Shown one piece after another: positions 6,629-14,795 of a stretch of 64,000 nt of DNA. The DNA is from Methanofollis sp. UBA420 (GTDB taxonomy: Archaea; Halobacteriota; Methanomicrobia; Methanomicrobiales; Methanofollaceae): positions 1 to 64,000 of the forward strand of contig NZ_DAGX01000007.1 of NCBI RefSeq assembly GCF_002498315.1, in the 5' to 3' direction. The position numbers and the translations under genes were made by a program. How positions within the stretch are numbered: position 1 is the stretch's first letter; each line of letters opens with the position of its first letter. The notes beneath the pieces were generated by a model, which searched no databases, was not told where the DNA came from, and saw only the letters and a list, made by a program, of their open reading frames with translations.

Positions 6629-9600
6629 ATGTTTATTTCATGGTTCCTCAATGTATCTCCCGTGACCGGCACGGAGAGCCCCTCCCCCAACCTGCCGCGG
6701 ACGCTGATCTGCACCCTCCTCATTCTTCTGGTCCTGATCACGCCGGGTGCCGCCGGTGATGTCGACGATACCCGGACTGTGATGCTCCTCCTCTCCTACA
6801 ACCAGGGATTTACCTGGACTGACGACGTCGTCGCCGGTGTCGTCTCTGTCCTCCCGCCCGATGCCCGGACAGATCTGCGTATCGAGTACATGGACACGAA
6901 GCACGCCGCCGGCGAGGCGTACTATGATGACTTCGCTGCCATCTACCGGGAAAAATATCGGGACAGCCCTCCTGACGTCATCATCGCCTCTGAGGAGGAT
7001 GCCTACCAGTTCCTCAGGGAGTACAAAGACACCCTCTTCCCGGAGACGCCTGTCGTCGTTACCGGCCTGAACTGGCGGCCCGACCGTCCGGCCCCCGAGA
7101 GCCCTGACTTCACCGGCGTGATGGAGGACTACGAGATCCCGCGGACGATCGACCTCGCCCTCTCTCTCCACCCCGAGACGGAGACCCTCGTCATCGTCAA
7201 CGACAACATCTCGACCGCAGGGAAGGAGAACGCACTTCTTCTCCGGGAGATCATCCCCGCCTACGAGGACCAGGTGAACGTGACCGTCCTCGAAGACCTC
7301 CCCTTCACCGACGTTGAGGCGGCCCTACAGATCCTTCCCCCGGAAAGCGTCGTCCTTCTGCTCACCTACAACACCGACGCCACCGGTCGTGGCTACACCT
7401 ATGACGAGGTCGCGGCGAGGGTGCGGGCGGCGACAGACGTCCCCATCTACGGCGTCTGGGACTTCTATCTCGGGAAAGGGATCGTCGGCGGCTACATGAC
7501 CCGGGGCTTTATGCAGGGAGCGACGGCCGCGGAGATGGCGTCGACTATCCTTGACGGGAAACCGGTCGAAGATATCCCGCCAGTGGTGGCGCGGCCGGAG
7601 TCGGCAATGTTCGACTATAATGAACTCCAGAGGTTCGGCATCCCCGACTCGGCCCTGCCGGCAGGGAGCACGGTGATCAACCGCCCGCCCGGCACGGTCG
7701 AGGTGGAGAGAGAGACCGTCTGGACCGCCGCCGCCGCCGGTCTCCTCCTCATCCTTCTCCTCGTCACTCTCACGGCTATGAACCGCCGGTTGAGGACGAC
7801 GGAGGAGCGGTTGCGAAAGAGTGAAGAGCGCCTTTCCGCAGCTCTTGAGGCGACAAACGACGGCCTGTGGGACTGGCACATCCCAACCGGCACCACCTAT
7901 TTCAGTCCGGGGTGGTACCGCATGCTCGGGTACGAGCCCGACGCGTTCGTGCCGTCCTTCTCCGCATGGGAGAGGCTTATCCATCCCGAAGAGCGGGAAA
8001 AGGCGGTCGCCGCGCTTCTCGCCGCCAGCCGAGGTGAGAATGAGATCTTCAAGGCCGAGTTCAGGCTGAAGACAAAAGACGGCGGGTGGAAATGGATCCT
8101 CGGCCGCGGCCGGGTCGTCGAATGGAAGGACGGCACGCCCTTCAGGATGACCGGCCTGAACACCGACGTCACCGCCCGCAGGATGGCCGACGACGAACTC
8201 GCCCTCCACAGACGGCACCTTGCCGACCTCGTGGCGGCGCGGACTGCTGACCTGGACCGCGCCGTCGGGCAACTGAAGGCGGAGATCGAGGAACGCAAGA
8301 CTGTCGAGGCAAACCTTGCCACCGAGAAGGAACGGCTTGCCGTCACCCTGCGCTCGATCGCCGACGGCGTCATCGCCACCGGCACCGACGGCAGGATCGT
8401 CCTGATGAACCGCGCCGCGGAGGTCCTCACTGGCTGGCCGCAGGAAGAGGCCGAAGGGAAGGACCTCGCCGCGGTCTTGCGGGTGCTCGATCCGGAGATC
8501 AGGCAGGCGATTGCCGGCCCGGTTCATGGCACCGGGGGCGACGCTGTTCTCCTCAGAAAGGACGGGGAGGAAAGACTCATCTCGAGCTCGACCGCCCCGA
8601 TCCGTGACCCTGAGCAGCGGGTCACCGGCTCCGTGATCGTCGTCCGCGATGTCACTACCGAGAGGCGTGCCGAGGAGGAGCTGGTCCGGGCCCAGAAACT
8701 CGAGTCTGTCGGTCTCCTTGCCGGCGGGATCGCTCATGACTTCAACAACTTTCTGATGGCGATCCTGGCGAACATCCAGTTCGCCGAAGACGGCCTCGCC
8801 GCGGATGACGAACGGTGCACATACCTCAAAGACGCGGAGGCTGCCCTCTTCAGGGCGCGTGACCTGACGGCGCAACTCCTCACCTTCGCCCGCGGCGGTG
8901 CGCCCGTGCGCGAGGCCCGTCACCTCACCGCGATGATCACGGAGACCACGGCCTTCACCCTGCGGGGATCGGCGGTGCGGCCTGTCTTCGAGATAGAAGA
9001 CGGTCTCTGGCCAGTGGACGTGGATATCGGGCAGATCTCCCAGGTGATCGGGAACCTCGTCCTGAATGCCACGCAGGCGATGCCGGATGGGGGCACGGTT
9101 ACGATTCGGGCGAAAAACACGGAGATAACCGCCGCCCGCCCCTCTCTCGGCCCCGGCAGATATGTCAGGATCGAGGTGGCCGACACCGGGGAGGGGATCG
9201 ACCCTGCACACCTGGGAAAGATCTTCGACCCCTATTTCACGACGAAGGTACATGGTCGGGGCCTCGGCCTCCCGAGTTCTCTCTCTATCGTCCGCAGGCA
9301 CGAGGGCACCATCGACGTCTCTTCGACGCCCGGCGAGGGGACGACATTCACGGTCTACCTCCCGGCGAGCGAGAGTGCGCCGCGCGAGGAGAGAAAGGAG
9401 ACGCCCCGGGCGCGTGAAAACGGCGGGCCCCGGAGGAGGGTGCTGATCATGGATGACGAGGAGGGGATCAGGGAGGTGATGGCCTTGATGCTCGGGAAAA
9501 AGGGCTTTGCCGTCGAGACCGCGGCCGACGGCGCCGCGGCGGTCGAGCGCTACGAAGAGGCGCGGACACGGGGGGAACCCTTCGACGCCGTCGTTCTGGA

Positions 9601-9814
9601 CCTGACCGTTCCCGGCGGCATGGGAGGGAAGGAGACAGTCGAGCGCCTGCTCGCTATCGATCCTGCCGTAAAGGCGATCGCGTCGAGCGGGTACTCGGAC
9701 GACCCGGTGATGGCGTCGTACTCAGAATACGGTTTTGCCGCGGCACTCCCGAAACCCTTCAGGGTGGACGACCTCGTCGCCGCTCTGGATAGCCTCTTCA
9801 GCAACCGCGAGTGA
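6629..9814 (+). CDS. Membrane-bound hybrid sensor histidine kinase with ABC-substrate-binding-like sensor
   Basis: A 1061-residue hybrid kinase. Residues about 22-43 are a signal or anchor helix. Residues 48-345 resemble the ABC_sub_bind (pfam04392) periplasmic fold seen in archaeal sensor kinases, so this part is outside the cell. A second membrane helix lies at about 362-384. PAS domains follow at roughly 400-520 (DGLWDWHIPTGTTYFSPGWY) and 570-690 (DGVIATGTDGRIVLMNRAAE). The phospho-acceptor His703 is in GGIAHDFNN, the ATP-binding domain has NLVLNATQAM and DTGEGI, and a receiver domain from about 936 has DDEEG and phospho-acceptor Asp991 in VLDLTVPGG. No separate response regulator is adjacent. 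The ligand is unknown. A later GTG near 6662 is a possible alternative start. Confidence 0.9.
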   Translation: MFISWFLNVSPVTGTESPSPNLPRTLICTLLILLVLITPGAAGDVDDTRTVMLLLSYNQGFTWTDDVVAGVVSVLPPDARTDLRIEYMDTKHAAGEAYYDDFAAIYREKYRDSPPDVIIASEEDAYQFLREYKDTLFPETPVVVTGLNWRPDRPAPESPDFTGVMEDYEIPRTIDLALSLHPETETLVIVNDNISTAGKENALLLREIIPAYEDQVNVTVLEDLPFTDVEAALQILPPESVVLLLTYNTDATGRGYTYDEVAARVRAATDVPIYGVWDFYLGKGIVGGYMTRGFMQGATAAEMASTILDGKPVEDIPPVVARPESAMFDYNELQRFGIPDSALPAGSTVINRPPGTVEVERETVWTAAAAGLLLILLLVTLTAMNRRLRTTEERLRKSEERLSAALEATNDGLWDWHIPTGTTYFSPGWYRMLGYEPDAFVPSFSAWERLIHPEEREKAVAALLAASRGENEIFKAEFRLKTKDGGWKWILGRGRVVEWKDGTPFRMTGLNTDVTARRMADDELALHRRHLADLVAARTADLDRAVGQLKAEIEERKTVEANLATEKERLAVTLRSIADGVIATGTDGRIVLMNRAAEVLTGWPQEEAEGKDLAAVLRVLDPEIRQAIAGPVHGTGGDAVLLRKDGEERLISSSTAPIRDPEQRVTGSVIVVRDVTTERRAEEELVRAQKLESVGLLAGGIAHDFNNFLMAILANIQFAEDGLAADDERCTYLKDAEAALFRARDLTAQLLTFARGGAPVREARHLTAMITETTAFTLRGSAVRPVFEIEDGLWPVDVDIGQISQVIGNLVLNATQAMPDGGTVTIRAKNTEITAARPSLGPGRYVRIEVADTGEGIDPAHLGKIFDPYFTTKVHGRGLGLPSSLSIVRRHEGTIDVSSTPGEGTTFTVYLPASESAPREERKETPRARENGGPRRRVLIMDDEEGIREVMALMLGKKGFAVETAADGAAAVERYEEARTRGEPFDAVVLDLTVPGGMGGKETVERLLAIDPAVKAIASSGYSDDPVMASYSEYGFAAALPKPFRVDDLVAALDSLFSNRE

Positions 9815-9915
9815 GAGGTCCGGCATGCTCTCGTTTTCGGTGGCGTAGAGTTCCTGTTCTGGTGCGGGACACCAACCCCCCGCCTTCCCCGGACTGCCCG
9901 CCGGGGGACTACTCA

Positions 9916-10066
9916 AAAATCTTCGATTTTCTCATGCTCGCATCGTTCACATCTCGAAGGTCTTCGATCCCATGCAGATCGGAGATCTGCCGGAACAGGA
10001 AAATCTTCGATTTTCCGTGCACGTAAAACCAGAGATTTTACTTCTCAGAGAATCTTTGATTCTCTG
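9916..10066. repeat. Cluster of six short hairpins in a convergent spacer
   Basis: Six palindromic units with stems of 6-9 bp and loops of mostly 2-3 nt occur within 151 bases: AAAATC/GATTTT (9916-9930), TCGAAG/CTTCGA (9954-9967), GCAGATC/GATCTGC (9974-9990), GGAAAATC/GATTTTCC (9998-10016), GTAAAA/TTTTAC (10023-10041) and CAGAGAATC/GATTCTCTG (10046-10066). The spacer 9815-10161 separates two convergent genes and holds no credible ORF. Confidence 0.8.
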
Positions 10067-10161
10067 TGTTCTCAAGTTCGCCCCGTTGCCACCGGACCCC
10101 CGGTACAGGCACACAGACAGGATTTTTCCAGAACCGAATGAGCGTCAGGTCCTCGACGCTT

Positions 10162-11196
10162 TCAGGGGTTCTGCCCGGTCGTGAGGGGGGAGGCCTCCTC
10201 CCCGAATCCCATCTGTTTTAAGGCCAGCGCCTTCTTCTCGACGAGGTGCCAGGAGGCATAGGCCAGGGGAAAGGTCAGCAGGACCGAGAGGCCCGAAAAA
10301 AGCCAGAGAGGCATTGACGTCCCGAGATAGAGGACGATCATCTGCTGGATCGGATAGGCATAGATATAGACGCCATAACTGAAGTCGCCGCGATTCCCGA
10401 ACCTGTTCAGGGCCGGAACACCCAGATGGGCGACGGCGAGGACGATGTACGGCACGGCGACGAGGGCGAGAAAGAGGGCAAAGGGGGTCGGCGATGCAGC
10501 GACAAGGGCGACGGCAAGCACGCCGGCGGTCGCGGGGTCGTAACGGCGGCCCCTGTGGTGGACAGCGAGGTAAGCACCGATGAGGAAGTAGAGGGTGAAC
10601 CGCACCTTCGCAAGGCCGGGATCCCCGGACACCACCATCCAGATCGCAAAGTCGATGGCTATCAGGGCAAGAAGGACATCTTTTCGCCGCAGGAGGCCGG
10701 CGACACCGAGGAGTGCGACGAGGATGTACATCATGAACTCCACCGGGATCGTCCAGAGAGATGCGTTTACGAAGGTGACAGGGTTTGACTGGAAGAGCCC
10801 GAGGGCCGATCCGTTCCAGACCGAATCGAAAGACGCGAGAGTGAAGGGTGAGAAGAGTGTCATGAAATAGTCCACGAGGGGAAGGGTCGTGGCGAGCGGA
10901 CCGACGAGAAGAAACGTGAAGATCAGGGCCGGTACCAGTGCGGGAAAGACCCGGAGTGACCTTTTCCAGAAGAACCGCTTCACGTCGGGTTGTGTCATCC
11001 AGCTCTGCGGGATGAGATACCCGCTGATCACGAAAAGACCGGCAAGCGCCGCCTGCCCCACCAGCACCGCCGGGGAGTTGCCCGGTATCGCCCCATATCC
11101 AATCTGGAGGGCATAGGCGTGGGAGATGATGATGACCAGGGCCGCGGAGAGACGGAGAAAGTCAAAGTTGTTTGCATGGCGGCGGGAGGTCTCCAC
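10162..11196 (-). CDS. Acyltransferase 3 family membrane protein (OafA/NodX-like)
   Basis: A 344-residue protein with about ten hydrophobic segments. The N-terminal NNFDFLRLSAALVIIISHAY carries the Arg and His typical of the acyltransferase-3 family, and FVISGYLIPQSW, VKRFFWKRSLRVFPAL and LWTIPVEFMMY are further family motifs. Such proteins O-acetylate surface polysaccharides or lipids, so a role in cell-envelope glycan decoration is likely, though the acceptor is unknown. The start is a GTG that lies inside a perfect hairpin (11193-11209) at the expected transcript start. It stands alone, convergent with the kinase and divergent from GAPDH. Confidence 0.85.
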   Translation of the reverse strand: METSRRHANNFDFLRLSAALVIIISHAYALQIGYGAIPGNSPAVLVGQAALAGLFVISGYLIPQSWMTQPDVKRFFWKRSLRVFPALVPALIFTFLLVGPLATTLPLVDYFMTLFSPFTLASFDSVWNGSALGLFQSNPVTFVNASLWTIPVEFMMYILVALLGVAGLLRRKDVLLALIAIDFAIWMVVSGDPGLAKVRFTLYFLIGAYLAVHHRGRRYDPATAGVLAVALVAASPTPFALFLALVAVPYIVLAVAHLGVPALNRFGNRGDFSYGVYIYAYPIQQMIVLYLGTSMPLWLFSGLSVLLTFPLAYASWHLVEKKALALKQMGFGEEASPLTTGQNP

Positions 11197-11226
11197 ACCA
11201 GCGGTGTGGCACCACGGTATATAGTC
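11193..11226 (-). promoter_or_regulatory. Promoter with a palindrome over the acyltransferase start
   Basis: On the minus strand a TATATA core (about 11219-11224) lies some 25 bases before CCACACC/GGTGTGG, a 7-bp perfect inverted repeat with an AGC centre at 11193-11209. The GTG start codon at 11196-11194 is inside this repeat, implying a leaderless mRNA whose start is in a hairpin, or an operator over the transcript start. Confidence 0.5.
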
Positions 11227-11341
11227 CTGCCCATCAGGAAACTGGCGCCGGCGCGAATGCGGTGGGGGGCATTCCCGACCTCCGGTCCCCGGCCTGGAAG
11301 AAGGGAACCTTTATGTGCTTCTGCTCTTACTGAAGCTTTAC

Positions 11342-12361
11342 ATGATCAAGGTCGCAATCAACGGATTCGGCACTATCGGCAAGAGAGTCGCCGATGCGGT
11401 CGCCGCTCAGCCCGATATGGAGGTCGTGGGAGTCTCCAAGACCAGGCCCAGCGCCGAGGCATACATCGCGAACCAGCGCGGCTACCCTCTGTACATCGCG
11501 GAGATCAACAAGCGCAAGGCCTTCGAGGACGCCGACATCGAGGTCGCAGGCGACGTCACCGAGATGATCAAGCACGCGGACATCGTCGTGGACGCCACGC
11601 CGGGCGGCGTCGGCGTGAAGAACAAGAAACTCTACGAACTCTACGGCGTCAAGGCGATCTGGCAGGGTGGCGAGGACCACGAGATCGCGGGCTTCTCCTT
11701 CTGCTCCAGCTGCAACTATGCCGAGGCGAAGAACCGCCAGTTCGTGCGTGTCGTCTCCTGCAACACCACCGGTCTCTGCCGGATCATCCAGGCCATGGAC
11801 GAAAAGTTCGGGGTAGAGAGAGTGCGGGCGACGATGGTCCGCCGCGGTTCAGACCCCGGCGAAGTGAAGAAAGGGCCGGTCGACGCGATCGTCCTCAACC
11901 CCGTCGAGATCCCGAGCCACCACGGCCCCGACGTCCAGACCGTCCTCCCGCAGATCGACATCACCACGATGGCAATGATCGTGCCGACCACCTTCATGCA
12001 CATGCACGCCGTCCAGATGGACCTCGGGAGCGATGCGACCCGCGAGGAAGTCATCGAGATCATCGAGAAACACCCGCGGCTGGGCCTTGTGCGCAAGGGC
12101 ACCGGGATCACGAGCACCGCGGAGCTGAAGGAGTTCGCGCAGGACATGGGCAGGAGGCGCGCCGACCTCTACGAGAACTGCATCTTCGCAGAGTCCATTG
12201 GATTCGTCGGCCGTGAACTCTTCCTCTTCCAGGCGATCCACCAGGAGGCCGACGTCGTCGTCGAGAACGTCGACGCCATCCGCGCCATGATGAACGGGGC
12301 CGACGATGCCGCCACCTCCATCGCGATGACCAACCGGGCACTTGGCTTCACTGCCATTTGA
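11342..12361 (+). CDS. gap: Glyceraldehyde-3-phosphate dehydrogenase, archaeal type
   Basis: A 339-residue archaeal GAPDH. IKVAINGFGTIGKRVADAV is the dinucleotide-binding loop, DATPGGVGVKNK and the catalytic Cys in VVSCNTTGLCR follow, and PTTFMHMHAVQMDL is archaea-specific. It interconverts glyceraldehyde 3-phosphate and 1,3-bisphosphoglycerate, mostly for gluconeogenesis in a methanogen. The open frame extends nine codons further upstream, but the leucine-rich extension does not belong to the family. A TATA-like cctttatgtg at 11308-11317 puts the transcript start within a few bases of this ATG, so the mRNA is probably leaderless. Confidence 0.95.
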   Translation: MIKVAINGFGTIGKRVADAVAAQPDMEVVGVSKTRPSAEAYIANQRGYPLYIAEINKRKAFEDADIEVAGDVTEMIKHADIVVDATPGGVGVKNKKLYELYGVKAIWQGGEDHEIAGFSFCSSCNYAEAKNRQFVRVVSCNTTGLCRIIQAMDEKFGVERVRATMVRRGSDPGEVKKGPVDAIVLNPVEIPSHHGPDVQTVLPQIDITTMAMIVPTTFMHMHAVQMDLGSDATREEVIEIIEKHPRLGLVRKGTGITSTAELKEFAQDMGRRRADLYENCIFAESIGFVGRELFLFQAIHQEADVVVENVDAIRAMMNGADDAATSIAMTNRALGFTAI

Positions 12362-12397
12362 AGAAGGATTAATCCCCCGGACATCCCATATTCTTTT

Positions 12398-13339
12398 ATG
12401 GATCCATACTCTCTTGCCACGCGTAACACCGTGGAGATCGTCACCGACGAGGAGCTGCGGGCCCTCCTCCAGAAGCCCGTTCGGCGTGTCTACGCCGGCT
12501 ACGAGCCCTCGGGCGAGATCCACCTCGGCCACCTGGTGACCATCAACAAGCTGATGGACCTTCAGAAGGCCGGGTTCGAGGTGACCGTCCTCCTCGCCGA
12601 CCTCCATGCCTTCCTCAACCACAAGGGCACGCTCGACGAGGTCAGGGAGACCGCCGAGTACAACCGCCGGTGCTTCGAGGCCCTCGGCCTGAAAGACGCA
12701 AAGTTCGTCATGGGCACCGACCTTCAGCTCAACTCCGAATACGAACTCCTTGTCCTCCAGCTCTCGCAGGAGGTCACGGTCAACCGGGCGCACCGTTCGA
12801 TGGACGAGGTCGGCCGCGGCATGGACCACCCGGCCGTCTCCCAGATGGTCTACCCGATCATGCAGATGGCCGACATCGCGCTCCTCGGCGTCGACGCCGC
12901 GGTCGGCGGGATCGACCAGAGGAAGATTCACATGCTTGCCCGGGAGTACCTGCCGGGCATGGGCTACGCCTCGCCGGTCTGCATCCATACCCCGATCATC
13001 AACGGCCTGGACGGCAAGAAGATGTCCTCGTCTGCCGGAAACCTCATCTCGGTCGCGGACAGCGAGGACGAGATCAGGGCAAAGATGAAGAAGGCCTTCT
13101 GCCCGCCGGGTATCGAGGAGAACCCGGTGCTTCAGGTGCTCCAGCACCACATCTTCCCCCGCTTCGAGACGGTCGTGATGCACAGACCGGCGAAGTTCGG
13201 CGGCGACCTTGAGTTCTCCTCGTACGCCGGGGTGGAGGCCGCCTATGGCGCGGGCCAGGTTCACCCCCTCGACCTGAAGATGATGACCGCCGACTACCTC
13301 GTCGAGGTGCTCGCCGGCGTGCACGACGCTGTGGTGTAA
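12398..13339 (+). CDS. tyrS: Tyrosyl-tRNA synthetase
   Basis: A 313-residue class I aminoacyl-tRNA synthetase of the short archaeal/eukaryotic TyrRS type. It carries GEIHLGHLVT (HIGH motif), the tyrosine-binding GTDLQLNSEYELL region, VGGIDQRKIHML, and LDGKKMSSSAGN (KMSKS motif). The length is normal for archaeal TyrRS, which lacks the bacterial S4-like C-terminal domain. A TATA-like attaat at 12368-12373 predicts a leaderless or near-leaderless transcript. The Rio1 kinase gene follows after four bases, which suggests co-transcription of translation-related genes. Confidence 0.96.
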   Translation: MDPYSLATRNTVEIVTDEELRALLQKPVRRVYAGYEPSGEIHLGHLVTINKLMDLQKAGFEVTVLLADLHAFLNHKGTLDEVRETAEYNRRCFEALGLKDAKFVMGTDLQLNSEYELLVLQLSQEVTVNRAHRSMDEVGRGMDHPAVSQMVYPIMQMADIALLGVDAAVGGIDQRKIHMLAREYLPGMGYASPVCIHTPIINGLDGKKMSSSAGNLISVADSEDEIRAKMKKAFCPPGIEENPVLQVLQHHIFPRFETVVMHRPAKFGGDLEFSSYAGVEAAYGAGQVHPLDLKMMTADYLVEVLAGVHDAVV

Positions 13340-13343
13340 CACT

Positions 13344-14135
13344 ATGGGTGGGGACAGGGAAGGAAAGGAGTTCGACCGGAAGCTCGAAGAGATGGGCATC
13401 CGGATCAAGGACGCGGACTCCAGGAAGGTGAGGGGCGAGGTCTTCGACGAGGACACCCTCCTTGCCCTGTACCGCCTTGTCCACAAGAAGAAGATCTCGG
13501 CGATCGGCGGATCCATCTCCACCGGTAAGGAGGCGAACGTCTTCCTTGGCGAGAGGGAGGGGAAAACGGTCGCCATCAAGATCTACCGGATGAGGACGGC
13601 GAACTTCAAGGCGATGGCCGAATACATCGTCGGCGACCCCCGCTTTGCCGGAATGCGGAAGACGCGCAAGGACATTGTCTTCACCTGGACAAAGAAGGAG
13701 TTCGCAAACCTCAAAAGAGCCCGTGAGGCCGGCGTCCCGGTGCCGGAGCCGTACGCCTTCGACAGGAACATCCTGATCATGGAGTTCATCGGGGAAGGCG
13801 ATACGGCGGCCCCCCAGATCAGGAACGTGGAACTTGAAGACCCGGAAGGGGTGTACAGGGCGGTCATCGGGGAGATAAAGACGCTCTTCCAGGAGGCCAG
13901 GCTCGTCCACGGCGACCTGAGTGAATTCAATATACTCTGGCGGGAAAAACCCTATATTATCGATATGGGCCAGGCGGTCACCCGCGAGCACCCGAATGCC
14001 GGAACCTTTCTGATCCGGGATATCAGGAATATCAACCGGTTTTTCTCCTCTTTCTGCTCTGTGGAGGACGAGGACGCGCTGGTGCGCGAGGTGACGGGCG
14101 GAACATTCCGGCCCCTGGCAGATAAGGAGCGGTGA
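13344..14135 (+). CDS. rio1: RIO1-type serine/threonine protein kinase
   Basis: A 263-residue Rio1 kinase. ISTGKEANVFLG is the RIO nucleotide-binding loop (no classical Gly-rich loop), AIKIYRM has the catalytic Lys, LVHGDLSEFNIL is the catalytic loop and PYIIDMGQAV the metal-binding loop. Rio1 acts as an ATPase or kinase in late maturation of the small ribosomal subunit. It sits four bases behind tyrS. The KH-domain gene follows, and its ribosome binding site GGTGA (14131-14135) overlaps this gene's stop. The Rio1-KH pairing is a well-conserved archaeal neighbourhood matching the eukaryotic Rio1 and Pno1 partnership. Confidence 0.95.
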   Translation: MGGDREGKEFDRKLEEMGIRIKDADSRKVRGEVFDEDTLLALYRLVHKKKISAIGGSISTGKEANVFLGEREGKTVAIKIYRMRTANFKAMAEYIVGDPRFAGMRKTRKDIVFTWTKKEFANLKRAREAGVPVPEPYAFDRNILIMEFIGEGDTAAPQIRNVELEDPEGVYRAVIGEIKTLFQEARLVHGDLSEFNILWREKPYIIDMGQAVTREHPNAGTFLIRDIRNINRFFSSFCSVEDEDALVREVTGGTFRPLADKER

Positions 14136-14140
14136 ATCAG

Positions 14141-14683
14141 ATGACAGTACAGGAAATCAGGATTGGTGCAAACAGGATCGGCGCCCTCATTGGAAAGGAC
14201 GGCGCCGTCAAGAAGGCGCTGGAGGAGAAGACAGGGGCCGCGATCCAGATCGACAGCGACGAGGGCGAGGTGCGGATCGAGGGGGAGGACGCGGCAGGCG
14301 TGCTCAGGGCGACCGATGTCGTCACCGCGATCGCGCGGGGCTTCTCGCCTGAGCGAGCGTTCAGGCTCCTCGATGACGAGGACCTCACTATCGACGTCAT
14401 CGACCTCTCTGTGGTGGAACCCTCCCCGCGCCAGCAGGAGCGGCTCCGCGGCAGGATCATCGGCAAAGCCGGGAAGGCGCGGGAGCAGATCGAGGACATG
14501 GCCTATGTCGTGATCTCGGTGCAGGGCAAGACCGTCACCCTGATCGGGACGCCCGAACACCTCAAGAATGCCCGTACAGCCCTCGAGATGCTCATCAACG
14601 GCGTGCCCCACGAGACCGTCTACTCCTTCCTGGAGAAGAAGCGGCGCGAGGAGAAGGAAAATATCCTGGACTACTACTACTGA
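14141..14683 (+). CDS. KH-domain RNA-binding protein (Pno1/Dim2-like)
   Basis: A 180-residue protein with two KH-like domains. The first has RIGALIGKDGAVKKALEEKTG near the N-terminus and the second GRIIGKAGKAREQIED around residues 107-122. It matches the archaeal homologue of Pno1/Dim2, an assembly factor of the 40S/30S subunit that binds near the 3' end of small-subunit rRNA. The ATG at 14141 is preferred over the overlapping GTG at 14132 because GGTGA lies five bases before it. With rio1 directly upstream, a shared role in 30S maturation is likely. The C-terminus is tyrosine-rich. Confidence 0.88.
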   Translation: MTVQEIRIGANRIGALIGKDGAVKKALEEKTGAAIQIDSDEGEVRIEGEDAAGVLRATDVVTAIARGFSPERAFRLLDDEDLTIDVIDLSVVEPSPRQQERLRGRIIGKAGKAREQIEDMAYVVISVQGKTVTLIGTPEHLKNARTALEMLINGVPHETVYSFLEKKRREEKENILDYYY

Positions 14684-14716
14684 TCCCCGCGCGCCCGGCG
14701 TTATTTCCGGTGGAGA

Positions 14717-14725
14717 GATATATAC
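14717..14725 (+). promoter_or_regulatory. TATA box for hel308-cgi121
   Basis: gatatatac lies about 75 bases before the hel308 ATG in an AT-rich 112-base spacer, so a leader of roughly 45-50 bases is expected. I see no terminator hairpin after the KH gene. Confidence 0.55.
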
Positions 14726-14795
14726 ATCCAACAACTATATTTTCTACAATCTGTGGACATGGTCTTGAATTTCGAGTGGAAACAAAGGGGTCCAT

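Noticed and set aside
11315..11341. Longer N-terminus for GAPDH (nine extra codons, mostly Leu)
   Set aside because: The extension is outside the family and would lie upstream of the predicted transcript start.
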